Shown in pieces: positions 1 to 8,788 of a DNA stretch of 37,301 bases. Position 1 is the first letter of the stretch; every line of letters begins with the position of its first letter. The stretch comes from Deltaproteobacteria bacterium (lineage in GTDB: Bacteria > Desulfobacterota > Desulfuromonadia > Desulfuromonadales > Geopsychrobacteraceae): assembly GCA_024280485.1 (NCBI GenBank), contig JAJRQB010000010.1, positions 1 to 37,301 on the forward strand, read 5' to 3'. Below the pieces are notes generated by a model. It was not told the origin of the DNA, did not search any database, and saw nothing but the letters and a program-made list of their open reading frames with translations. A program made the position numbers and the translations under genes.

Positions 1-252
1 GAACTCGAAAAGAGAACACGCCTGACAGTTTACTTCGCTGATCCTTATGCTGCATGGCAGCGGGGAGCCAACGAAAATACCAACGGTTTATTGCGGCAGT
101 ATTTTCAAAAAGGGATCGACTTTCGCAAAGTCAACGAAGATACCGTTGCAGAAGCCGTCAGACGGTTAAATAATCGGCCCCGGAAATGTCTTGGATACCG
201 GACACCCCATGAAGTGTTCTGGCCCGTAGCGCGTGGTGCACTTGCAATTTGA
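1..252 (+). CDS. IS30-family transposase, C-terminal fragment
   Basis: The frame is open from the first base and ends at a TGA at 250-252, giving 83 residues. The residues include RGANENTNGLLRQYF and RKCLGYRTPHEVF, the typical C-terminal end of the IS30-family DDE integrase fold, with the last catalytic Glu in the GANENTNG segment. The rest lies left of the window, so completeness cannot be judged. The stop codon lies inside the presumed terminal inverted repeat, as is usual for this family. Confidence 0.9.
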   Translation, partial: ELEKRTRLTVYFADPYAAWQRGANENTNGLLRQYFQKGIDFRKVNEDTVAEAVRRLNNRPRKCLGYRTPHEVFWPVARGALAI

Positions 253-259
253 ATTCACC
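235..259 (+). repeat. Right terminal inverted repeat of the IS30-family element
   Basis: The 25-bp stretch starting GGTGCACTTGCAATTTGAAT overlaps the transposase stop codon and resembles IS30-family ends. A related 25-bp sequence (20 of 25 positions identical) occurs at 36081-36105 without any transposase. The exact tip cannot be fixed because the left end is outside the window. Confidence 0.55.
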
Positions 260-430
260 ATCATAGATGTCAGGATTGCAATTTGCTGTTTGAAGTCTAT
301 AGGTGCAATGGAAATAGTCTTCCAGGAATCAACTAGAATCTTTACGAGTTTTTGCTTTTAATGTAGGTTGCCTTTGTTTTATAAAACTAATGAATCACTA
401 TTGAAAATGAAATCTAAGGAGTTTGCGATT

Positions 431-2116
431 ATGAGTTCAAAAACTAATGATCAAGTAATCCTTGAACAGATCGTCAAAGATCGGGCGGCTGAATCAGATG
501 AAGAGCTGTCATTTGAAGAATACTTTGAAATATACACAGCATCAGAGATATTGAAAGATTATGATTTAACATACGATGATATTAAATACGGTATTGTTGG
601 TAATGGTGGTGATGGAGGAATTGATTCAATTTTCACTTTTGTCAATGGTGAGAACCTTAAAGAAGACACAAATATCAACCATAACCTTAAAAAAAATCAT
701 ATTGAACTTATAATTATACAGTCTAAAACTTCACCTTCTTTCAAAGAAGATGCAATCATAAAATTCAGAGAAACTACAGAAGATTTATTGAATTTGTCAA
801 ATAATCCAGATGATTTCATCGAAAGATACAACCTAGATTTAATTGAAAAAACAAAATTATTCAGGAATGCTTACGAAGGTCTTGCAAAAACTTTTCCTCG
901 TCTGGATATAAAATTTTATTATGCAACCCAAGGTGTTGAAGTCCACCCAAATGTCGATGGTAAGGTACAAAAATTAGGCGAAGACATACGTAGCATGTTC
1001 AGCGGCTCGGAATTTACCTTTGATTTTGTGGGTGCCTCTAAGTTACTGGAAATGACGCGGAACGTTCCTTCTTCATCGAGGATTCTGGAGGTGTCTGAAT
1101 CACCGATAGGAACGGCCGCAGGGAGCTATTTATGTCTAGTAAGTCTATCAAAATATTTCGAATTCATATCTGATTCAGGTGGCTTGGCAAGGAGCATCTT
1201 TGAATCCAATGTAAGGGATTATCAGGGAAGCGTTGTAGTCAACACTGGTATCAGAAAAACCCTAGAGAACAAAGAATCGGACAATTTCTGGTATTTGAAC
1301 AATGGTGTAACAATAATTACACCCAAGGCAGTTATGGCGGGAAAGCAAATTACAATTGAAGACCCACAAATAGTAAATGGGCTACAGACCTCCCATGAAA
1401 TATACCAGCATTTTTCACAATTAGAGGATCACACCGGGGATGAAAGAGCTGTCTTAGTTAGAATCCTTTGTGAAGAAAATGAAGAGGCGAGAGATAGAAT
1501 TATTCGGGCAACTAACAGTCAAACCTCCATACCACCAGCGTCCCTAAGAAGCTCTGATCAAATTCACCGAAATATTGAAGATTTCCTGAAAGCACATGGC
1601 TATTATTATGACCGTAAAAAGAACTTTTACAAAAATCAAGGGATGCCTATCGCCAAGATAATTAGCATCCCATATCTGGCACAAACAATGATGGCTATTA
1701 CCCTTTTGAAGCCAGATAGCGCTCGAGCACGTCCTTCAACGCTGATTAATTCAGACACTGAATATAGAAAAATTTTCAGCCTAGATTTGCCAATAGATAT
1801 TTATCTGAAGGCAGTGCAAATCATGAAATCCGTTGAGCATTATCTCAAGCCAGACGTATGCAATAAAGACCTAGAGCGTAAAACAATTACAAATATCAAG
1901 TTCTATGTCGCAACTATGGTGGGTGTAAAGTTGCTTGGTGCCAAAGAGGGTCTTGCTGACAAGCTTGCTCAAATCCCGGCTATAACAACAAATAACGAAA
2001 TCCTTGAGGAAGCACTAGACGAGGTCCTACAAAAATACAACGAATTAGGTGCTTCTGATCAAGTAGCAAAAGGGACAGAATTGGTTTCACAACTATTTAA
2101 CGATAGAAGGCCCTAA
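431..2116 (+). CDS. AIPR-family protein (abortive phage infection type) with nuclease-like N-terminus
   Basis: The start is the ATG at 431, because AAGGAG lies nine bases upstream; a longer frame from a TTG at 368 lacks such a site. The product is 561 residues. Residues 59-65 (GGDGGID) followed by QSK at 97-99 match the D...QxK core of PD-(D/E)XK-type nucleases. From about residue 290 the segments NNGVTIITP, IVNGLQTSHEI and RATNSQTSIPPASLRS are typical of AIPR (PF10592), a family first found in abortive-infection proteins. Whether it cleaves nucleic acid is inferred. It lies in AT-rich accessory DNA between an IS30 fragment and a membrane pentapeptide-repeat gene, a setting that suits phage defence. 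No modification or helicase partner is visible, so it may act alone or with the next gene. Confidence 0.85.
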   Translation: MSSKTNDQVILEQIVKDRAAESDEELSFEEYFEIYTASEILKDYDLTYDDIKYGIVGNGGDGGIDSIFTFVNGENLKEDTNINHNLKKNHIELIIIQSKTSPSFKEDAIIKFRETTEDLLNLSNNPDDFIERYNLDLIEKTKLFRNAYEGLAKTFPRLDIKFYYATQGVEVHPNVDGKVQKLGEDIRSMFSGSEFTFDFVGASKLLEMTRNVPSSSRILEVSESPIGTAAGSYLCLVSLSKYFEFISDSGGLARSIFESNVRDYQGSVVVNTGIRKTLENKESDNFWYLNNGVTIITPKAVMAGKQITIEDPQIVNGLQTSHEIYQHFSQLEDHTGDERAVLVRILCEENEEARDRIIRATNSQTSIPPASLRSSDQIHRNIEDFLKAHGYYYDRKKNFYKNQGMPIAKIISIPYLAQTMMAITLLKPDSARARPSTLINSDTEYRKIFSLDLPIDIYLKAVQIMKSVEHYLKPDVCNKDLERKTITNIKFYVATMVGVKLLGAKEGLADKLAQIPAITTNNEILEEALDEVLQKYNELGASDQVAKGTELVSQLFNDRRP

Positions 2117-2244
2117 CCACCCTAAAGCCAGAGACCCCGACAAAGCGTTTAGCCGTCAACTGATTGATGAGGTACGAAATGTTGCAAGGGTCCGAAAGAC
2201 AAGTCTGATTTAAACAGATCAATAAGTCTATTGGAGAAATTAGT

Positions 2245-3303
2245 GTGGACGAAAAACCACCACGCGTTATCAAGCGGAAGGTCAGGCCAAAATCTTGGAC
2301 TGTCCAATTCAAGATACTATTGAATCAAGGATGGGAGAAAGTTACCAAAAAACAGCTATTTACTTTGCCCATAGCCAGCCAATTTGGCCCCGAGCCTGCT
2401 TGGCAACAGAAAGTGGCCTATTACTGGAACGTGTTTTACAAACAATCAAATTTAGCCTTCGCGGTAGCCCTATTAATTGTCTGTTTTGCCATACTGGGAG
2501 GCTGGAGACTCTATTTCCCCGACGTTCAAATTGATTTAAGGGTGGAATTCTGGGGCCTCATTTTCGACATTTTTTTTATTTTGATTGTATTTTCTTTCTT
2601 TGAATATCGTCGGCAACGTTCGCAGAATATTCAGCATCAACAAGAAATTATTGATGACTACAAACGGTGGGATAGTCCTGAAGCACATTTCCGAATTGCA
2701 GGTGCGATTCGTCGATTAAACAAGCAGGGTATATTTGCGCTTGATTTGGCTGGTATACGGTTAACTAATTTTTCTTTCAGCAAATGTGAAATCGGAGACA
2801 TAACAGGATCCACTTTCTATGATGGAACATGGGGCAAACCACTATTAGATAAGTCGATTGAACTGACTAATGTCAGTTTTGATCATGTGGAATGCTGCTC
2901 TGTTCAATTCTCTCCATATGAACCACTTTATTGGACAAACAGCAAAATTTCTAGACACGCAAAATTAATAGATTGCTCTTTTTTTTCAGCAACCCTCAAA
3001 AATGCCGTTTTTAACGGTGCACAATTGGAGTGGACATCTTCTCCACCGAACGCACATTATGAATATGTTTTAGATGGTGACGAGGAATCATACAAAGAGC
3101 AATTGAGCTATGGTCCCTTTTTTCAAGCAAATTTGGCGGGGGCGTCATTTATTCGAACAAAGTTTAAATATGCTGATTTTAGAGATGCTGAAGGTGTTTT
3201 GGAGGCTGATTTTACAGAAGCGATTGGCTTGGAAGACGCAGTATTTGATAGCGAAGTGATCAAAAATACAATCATGTCAAAATTTATTACTGTGAAAGAT
3301 TAA
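2245..3303 (+). CDS. Membrane-anchored pentapeptide-repeat protein
   Basis: The start is the GTG at 2245 with TTGGAG eight bases upstream. The 352-residue product has a basic N-terminus, two hydrophobic segments at about 70-90 and 102-119, a short charged linker, and from about residue 165 a region rich in A(D/N)LxxA/F-type pentapeptides (for example LTNFSF, LKNAVFNGAQL, ANLAGASF, ADFRDAEG). Such repeats form a right-handed quadrilateral beta helix. The topology suggests a membrane hairpin with the helix in the cytoplasm. It follows the AIPR gene by 128 bases on the same strand and may share its transcript. The biochemical role is unknown; an effector or sensor partner of the AIPR protein is only a guess from position. 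Confidence 0.75.
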   Translation: MDEKPPRVIKRKVRPKSWTVQFKILLNQGWEKVTKKQLFTLPIASQFGPEPAWQQKVAYYWNVFYKQSNLAFAVALLIVCFAILGGWRLYFPDVQIDLRVEFWGLIFDIFFILIVFSFFEYRRQRSQNIQHQQEIIDDYKRWDSPEAHFRIAGAIRRLNKQGIFALDLAGIRLTNFSFSKCEIGDITGSTFYDGTWGKPLLDKSIELTNVSFDHVECCSVQFSPYEPLYWTNSKISRHAKLIDCSFFSATLKNAVFNGAQLEWTSSPPNAHYEYVLDGDEESYKEQLSYGPFFQANLAGASFIRTKFKYADFRDAEGVLEADFTEAIGLEDAVFDSEVIKNTIMSKFITVKD

Positions 3304-3422
3304 TCCCAAAAAAGCCCCCCCAGCGCCACCCTAACTATCCCTCTCTCTCCACTGCACCCGGAGGCGCGTCAAAACCTGCCCCCAAAACCAACCTAGAGCC
3401 AACCTAACTCAAAAAACACAAC

Positions 3423-3456
3423 GAAAAAAGCCCCCCTACGTAAGCAGAGAGGCTTC
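3423..3456 (-). terminator. Duplicated copy of the tRNA-Glu terminator
   Basis: Read on the minus strand this is AAGCCTCTCTGC, a short loop, a GC-rich arm and a GCTTTTTT tail. It is a degenerate copy of the terminator at 3623-3656; the arm has drifted (CGTAGGGGGG instead of GCAGAGGGG). Confidence 0.5.
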
Positions 3457-3464
3457 TTCGTTTA

Positions 3465-3482
3465 ATGGCGTCCCCAAAGGGA
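3465..3482 (-). pseudogene. Detached 3' end of tRNA-Glu (putative att remnant)
   Basis: The plus-strand bases TGGCGTCCCCAAAGGGAT match the 3' end, including CCA, of the complete tRNA-Glu at 3666-3743 with one mismatch, but no tRNA body follows. Integrase-type elements that use tRNA genes leave this kind of displaced tail. Confidence 0.55.
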
Positions 3483-3622
3483 TCTGCCTGCTTCGTCGGT
3501 CGCATCACGCGTCCTCCTGCGCAGGCCCCCCTTCGCTCACTGACGCGGCCATCCCTGGCCACTTTTCTGACATTAAGTCAGCGCTCGCTACGCTTCGAAT
3601 CCCCAAATCATTGGGTACCAAC

Positions 3623-3656
3623 GAAAAAAGCCCCTCTGCGTGAGCAGAGAGGCTTC
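3623..3656 (-). terminator. Rho-independent terminator of the tRNA-Lys/tRNA-Glu operon
   Basis: On the minus strand the sequence is AGCCTCTCTGC, loop TCAC, then GCAGAGGGGCT followed by a run of T. It lies ten bases past the tRNA-Glu CCA end. Confidence 0.85.
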
Positions 3657-3665
3657 GTTCGTTAA

Positions 3666-3743
3666 TGGCGTCCCCAAGGGGATTCGAACCCCTGTCGTCG
3701 CCGTGAAAGGGCGATGTCCTGGGCCAGGCTAGACGATAGGGAC
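3666..3743 (-). tRNA. tRNA-Glu (anticodon TTC)
   Basis: The 78-nt minus-strand sequence starts GTCCCTATCGTCTAG and ends GGGGACGCCA. The anticodon arm is CGCC-CTTTCAC-GGCG with anticodon TTC, and the T arm contains GGTTCGAATCC. CCA is encoded. It is second in a two-tRNA operon and its 3' end has been an integration target (see 3465-3482). Confidence 0.97.
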
Positions 3744-3798
3744 TTAAGCTTCTAAGTGCCCTGCGGGAAATGTACCCGCAAATGACGCTATTAAAAAA

Positions 3799-3874
3799 TG
3801 GTGAGCCGGGGGGGGATCGAACCCACGACCATCTGATTAAAAGTCAGATGCTCTACCAACTGAGCTACCGGCTC
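3799..3874 (-). tRNA. tRNA-Lys (anticodon TTT)
   Basis: The 76-nt minus-strand sequence starts GAGCCGGTAGCTCAG and ends CCGGCTCACCA. The anticodon arm is ATCTGA-CTTTTAA-TCAGAT, anticodon TTT. CCA is encoded. It is separated from tRNA-Glu by 55 bp. Confidence 0.97.
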
Positions 3875-3911
3875 GTGTTACGAGAGAATCTGACTCGCGT
3901 TACGGAGTGTC

Positions 3912-3940
3912 TTTATACGCGATGATCCTGAGGGCGTCAA
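3912..3940 (-). promoter_or_regulatory. Sigma-70 promoter of the tRNA-Lys/tRNA-Glu operon
   Basis: On the minus strand TTGACG (3940-3935) and TATAAA (3917-3912) are separated by exactly 17 bases. The -10 box lies 37 bases upstream of the mature tRNA-Lys 5' end. Confidence 0.75.
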
Positions 3941-4003
3941 CACTTTTTTACGTTTTTTTTTACCCCCTTAAAATACCCTTATATGCAGGCTAGGGGCAGA
4001 CAA

Positions 4004-5353
<1,350 letters not shown>

Positions 5354-6637
5354 TTACAGCTCTTTACCTTGCAGAAGCTCTGTAAGGGTCAACGAATCTT
5401 CTTGTTTTGTGCCCGGATCGACCAGACGCAGTGGACCTTCCCCTTTAGGGACAACCAGCAACCGACGATAGTTCATCAGCTGGGCGTAGGCAAGTGCTTC
5501 GTCGATCGAGCGGTCAATCATGTCTCGTGCGGCGCTGAATCCCGCGTCACGCAGTTGCGGTGTCAGATGCTGGGCACGCACGACGGCACCTTTACAGGCG
5601 TAGACTAACAGGTCAGTCTCCGGTTTAACCTGATCTTCCAACGCCCGGTCGAGGGCAAACAACAGATTGAGCAGATCGAAGGTGAAACCGGTTGCTGGCG
5701 CAGGGCTGCCATAGTTGGCCATCAATCCGTCGTAGCGTCCGCCACTACAGACCGCCTGACCGTAACCTTGCAAAAAGCCCTGAAAGGTGATCCCGGTATG
5801 ATAATCGAGACCACGCAGTTCACCAAGGTCGAAAGTGACGTACTCAGAAATGCCGTGTTGATCGAGCAACGCAAGTACCTGAGTTAAGTTATCAAGAGCC
5901 TGTTGAGAACGTTGATTCTTGACCAGCCTTGCGGCTCTCTTCAGCACTTCGCGACCACCAAAAAGACGCGGCAGTGCCAGCACCTCTTCACGCGCGGCTT
6001 CATCAACTTCACCCTCGTCGAGCAACGCTTTGAGCTCAGTACTGTCCTTGCGGCCGATGGCACCGGCCACCCGACGGGCCAGATCAGCCGACAGCGACAG
6101 ACGATCCATCACCCCATGCAAAAATTCGACCTGACCTATATCGAGAGTGAAATCCTTAGCACCACTTCGTCTCAGGCATTCGATCGCCATAGCGATCATC
6201 TCGGCATCAGCCTCGGGCTGACCGAGACCGATCAGTTCGACACCAGCTTGAAAAATTTCGCGATTCTTACCCGCCTGCTGCTCGGTGTGACGCAACACCT
6301 TGCCTGAGTAACAGAGTCGTAAGGGGAGCGGAAGTTCGCGCATCCGGGTTGCGGCAATCCGAGCAATCTGCGGGGTGATATCAGGTGGAAATGCTAACAG
6401 CCGTCCACTCTGACGGTCATCAAAACGAAAAGCCCGAGCATGAAGATCGCCACCAAGCCCTTTTTCAAGCTGATCGAAAAATTCGAGCTGCGGTGTGATC
6501 ACCGGACGAAATCCCCAGTCATCCATCACCTGTCTCAGTTGCTGCTGCAGGTATTCGACCTTGGCGGCTTTCAAAGGCAGAAAATCGCGCACCCCTTTTG
6601 GAAGGGCAGATTCGGGCAAAGCATCAGAATTTGTCAT
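5354..6637 (-). CDS. hisZ: ATP phosphoribosyltransferase regulatory subunit
   Basis: HisZ is a catalytically inactive paralogue of histidyl-tRNA synthetase. It forms a complex with short-form HisG and makes it active and histidine-sensitive in the first step of histidine synthesis. The protein has the class II synthetase-like fold, with GVRDFLP at the N-terminus, FRFDDRQSGRLLAFPPDIT, REIFQAGVELIG and RGLDYHTGITFQGF followed by GGRYDGL. About 427 residues is normal. MTNSDALPE at 6637 is preferred over an ATG four codons upstream because GTGGA precedes it. hisG is not in the window. Spacing to serA is 43 bp, so co-transcription with serA and purA is likely. Confidence 0.92.
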   Translation of the reverse strand: MTNSDALPESALPKGVRDFLPLKAAKVEYLQQQLRQVMDDWGFRPVITPQLEFFDQLEKGLGGDLHARAFRFDDRQSGRLLAFPPDITPQIARIAATRMRELPLPLRLCYSGKVLRHTEQQAGKNREIFQAGVELIGLGQPEADAEMIAMAIECLRRSGAKDFTLDIGQVEFLHGVMDRLSLSADLARRVAGAIGRKDSTELKALLDEGEVDEAAREEVLALPRLFGGREVLKRAARLVKNQRSQQALDNLTQVLALLDQHGISEYVTFDLGELRGLDYHTGITFQGFLQGYGQAVCSGGRYDGLMANYGSPAPATGFTFDLLNLLFALDRALEDQVKPETDLLVYACKGAVVRAQHLTPQLRDAGFSAARDMIDRSIDEALAYAQLMNYRRLLVVPKGEGPLRLVDPGTKQEDSLTLTELLQGKEL

Positions 6638-6680
6638 AAATATCCACATCTATCAGCTGGTCGATGCCAGCAAAAAAGTC

Positions 6681-8297
6681 TTAATTTTCGTTGCTGTTCC
6701 AGTTCGTTGCCGGAGGAAGATTGACCGGACAGGCAAAGATAACACCATCGGCCTCCGCAAGCCGCTGCAGAACCTCAGGAACTATCAAACTGTCGATCCC
6801 GAACAACGAAATAGCAGTCCCCTCAACTCGGCGGCGGGACAAATTGAGTGTCGCAATGTTCACTTCGGCTTCAGCCAGAATGGTACTGATCCGGGCAATC
6901 ACACCAGGGCGATCTTCATTGTGTAGCACCAACAGATTTCCTTCTGGAATCGCTTCAACCAGGTAATCATCAATCCGCACCAGACGGTAGTCGTTCGTCC
7001 CGATAAGCGCACCACTGAGACTGTGACTCCCCTGATCTCCTTCAATCTGAACATGGATTGAGCTGGTAAACTCGTCGGTAGAATAGACTCGCGTTTCACT
7101 GACCTTGATTCCATGCTCACGCGCCAGGTGCGGTGCATTCACATCATTAACCTGCTCACCAAGCACCGGCCGTAACAGCCCCTTTAAAAAAACCGCAGTC
7201 AACAACTCAAGCGGATGAGTAGCCACCGTGCCGGTATATTCTATTGAAACCTCTTTGAATCGGCCGCTCCGATACTGGGACAAGAAAAGACCCATTCGTT
7301 CCGCCAGTTCAAAACAGGGACGTAACGTCTTTAGCAGATCGGCGTTAACCGAGGGAACATTCAACGCGTTTGTGATCAGATCCCGTTGCAGAAAATCGAG
7401 CACCTGTCTGGCGATCTGTACCGCGATATTAGTCTGGGCATCGGCACTGGCCGCACGTAAATGCGGCGTCGCGATGACCTGATCGAACTGCAGCAAGGGG
7501 TGATCGGCAGCAGGAGGTTCCTTAGTAAAAACATCGAGGGCCGCACCGGCAACCTGACCACTCTGGAGGGCCGCGACCAGAGCGTCTTCGTCGATCAGTC
7601 CACCCTGGGCACAATTGATGATACGGCAACCGGGCTTGACCTGCGCTAGCAGATCAGCGTCGATAAATCCTCTTGTCTCGGGATTCAGGGGAAGATGCAG
7701 GGAGATAAAATCAGAATTTTGTAGTAGTTCTGGCAGCTCAACCTGCTCACCGCCCAATTGTTGAATTGCCTCTGTCGTCAGATAAGGATCACAAACTAGA
7801 ACGTGCATTTTGAGCGCCAGCGCCCGTTCGATAACCAAACGGCCGATCTTGCCCGCACCGATCACTCCAAAATTCTTACCCGACAGCTCGACCCCGAGGT
7901 AACTATCTTTCTGCCATTCACCGCGCCGCAGGGCAGCACAGGCCTGAGGAATATGACGAGCTAAAGCCATCAGCATCGCAATAGTGTGTTCGGCACTGGT
8001 AATACTGCTACCGAAGGGGGTATTCATCACCACCACACCACAGCGGTTTGCGGCATCAAGATCGACATTTTCCGCTCCGATCCCCGCACGCCCGACAACT
8101 CGTAACGCTTTAGCTTTTTCAAAGACCCCGGCAGTGAGGCGTGTTCCACTACGAACTACGAGTGCATCGACATCGACCACGGCACTGAGCAATTCCTGCT
8201 CGTTCAACTCGGGCCGGTAATCGAGTTCAATCCCATCTGCCGCGATAAAGATATCGAGTCCTGCCTGAGACAGTCGATCTGCAACCAGAATTTTCAT
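6681..8297 (-). CDS. serA: D-3-phosphoglycerate dehydrogenase, long form with ASB and ACT domains
   Basis: The enzyme oxidises 3-phosphoglycerate to 3-phosphohydroxypyruvate, the entry to serine synthesis. The 538-residue length is that of the type with catalytic, NAD-binding, ASB and ACT domains. Visible motifs are VVRSGT, GRAGIGAENVDLDAA, the Rossmann GVIGAGKIGRLV, NCAQGGLIDEDAL, DVFTKEPP and the C-terminal ACT segment with LHNEDRPGVIARIS (likely serine-binding). The usual HLGAST after the catalytic His reads HLRAAS here, a change close to the active site. GAGGG lies just upstream of the ATG. First gene of the serA-hisZ-purA run. Confidence 0.96.
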   Translation of the reverse strand: MKILVADRLSQAGLDIFIAADGIELDYRPELNEQELLSAVVDVDALVVRSGTRLTAGVFEKAKALRVVGRAGIGAENVDLDAANRCGVVVMNTPFGSSITSAEHTIAMLMALARHIPQACAALRRGEWQKDSYLGVELSGKNFGVIGAGKIGRLVIERALALKMHVLVCDPYLTTEAIQQLGGEQVELPELLQNSDFISLHLPLNPETRGFIDADLLAQVKPGCRIINCAQGGLIDEDALVAALQSGQVAGAALDVFTKEPPAADHPLLQFDQVIATPHLRAASADAQTNIAVQIARQVLDFLQRDLITNALNVPSVNADLLKTLRPCFELAERMGLFLSQYRSGRFKEVSIEYTGTVATHPLELLTAVFLKGLLRPVLGEQVNDVNAPHLAREHGIKVSETRVYSTDEFTSSIHVQIEGDQGSHSLSGALIGTNDYRLVRIDDYLVEAIPEGNLLVLHNEDRPGVIARISTILAEAEVNIATLNLSRRRVEGTAISLFGIDSLIVPEVLQRLAEADGVIFACPVNLPPATNWNSNEN

Positions 8298-8502
8298 CCC
8301 TCAAGCTCCCACCAAAACTCGCAAATCGGCCATTTGACCGAAGGTCGCAATCTAGCAACAGTGCCTGATGATGTCAAGTTGAGCAGGACCGGGACGAGAC
8401 AATTTCCATGAGCAAAAAATTAATCACAATCTCTCCCTTTACTCCAACAACATCGCGATTCCCTGTCAATTAATTACATGATTAGCACAGATCTTGCCTG
8501 AG

Positions 8503-8609
8503 CCCTTCTCCCTGAGGGAGAAGGTGGCCGAAGGTCGGATGAGGGGGCCTTAAAGAGCCCACAATTCCCCCTCACCCTAGCCCTATCCCTATCCCTCAGG
8601 GAGATGGGA
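8503..8609. repeat. Interspersed palindromic repeat (CCCTTCTCCCTGAGGGAG type), copy 1
   Basis: The element begins CCCTTCTCCCTGAGGGAGAA and ends with the complementary CCCTCAGGGAGATGGGA, with an inner GATGAGGGGG...CCCCCTCACCCTAG pair, so the whole ~107 bp can fold into a long hairpin. A second copy lies at 13724-13854. Elements of this kind are common between genes in proteobacteria. It is noncoding. Confidence 0.75.
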
Positions 8610-8788
8610 TAAATTCGCTTTTGCGGAAGATTGATACTAATCAGCATCAATTATCACTTGTCACACATTATTTTACATATTTTCACACTAGCCATTGTCC
8701 TTATGAATTAAGAGCGATAAAGTAATCATTCACTCCGAGACATATTTCGGCGAGCTATCAATCCATTATCATTAATAAAGAGGCTGTG
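8610..8788 (+). other. AT-rich upstream region of ilvB, no leader gene seen
   Basis: The stretch from serA to ilvB has no plausible gene. Outside the repeat it is AT-rich. I saw no T-box (no AGGGTGGNACC-type sequence) and no short run of Ile/Val/Leu codons that would suggest attenuation. Confidence 0.4.
8695..8723 (+). promoter_or_regulatory. Possible sigma-70 promoter for ilvBN
   Basis: TTGTCC (8695-8700) and TAAAGT (8718-8723) are 17 bases apart, 65 bases before the ilvB start. Each box matches consensus at four of six positions, so support is modest. Confidence 0.3.

Larger units (their letters stand above)
3304..3665. other. Gene-free junction with duplicated tRNA-Glu tail and terminators
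   Basis: This stretch carries two direct copies of a ~62-bp block, at 3421-3482 and 3621-3683. Each has a minus-strand terminator followed on the plus strand by the reverse complement of the tRNA-Glu 3' end. The copies are 200 bp apart and differ at a few positions. The ~135 bp between them resembles no gene. The layout looks like the remains of an element that integrated at the 3' end of tRNA-Glu and was later almost wholly lost. Confidence 0.6.

Noticed and set aside
3465-3665. 66-codon open frame across the tRNA-Glu scar
   Set aside because: It runs through a terminator and duplicated tRNA sequence and has no ribosome site.
8610-8788. T-box or leader-peptide attenuator upstream of ilvB
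   Set aside because: No T-box sequence, no run of branched-chain codons and no terminator hairpin before the start.
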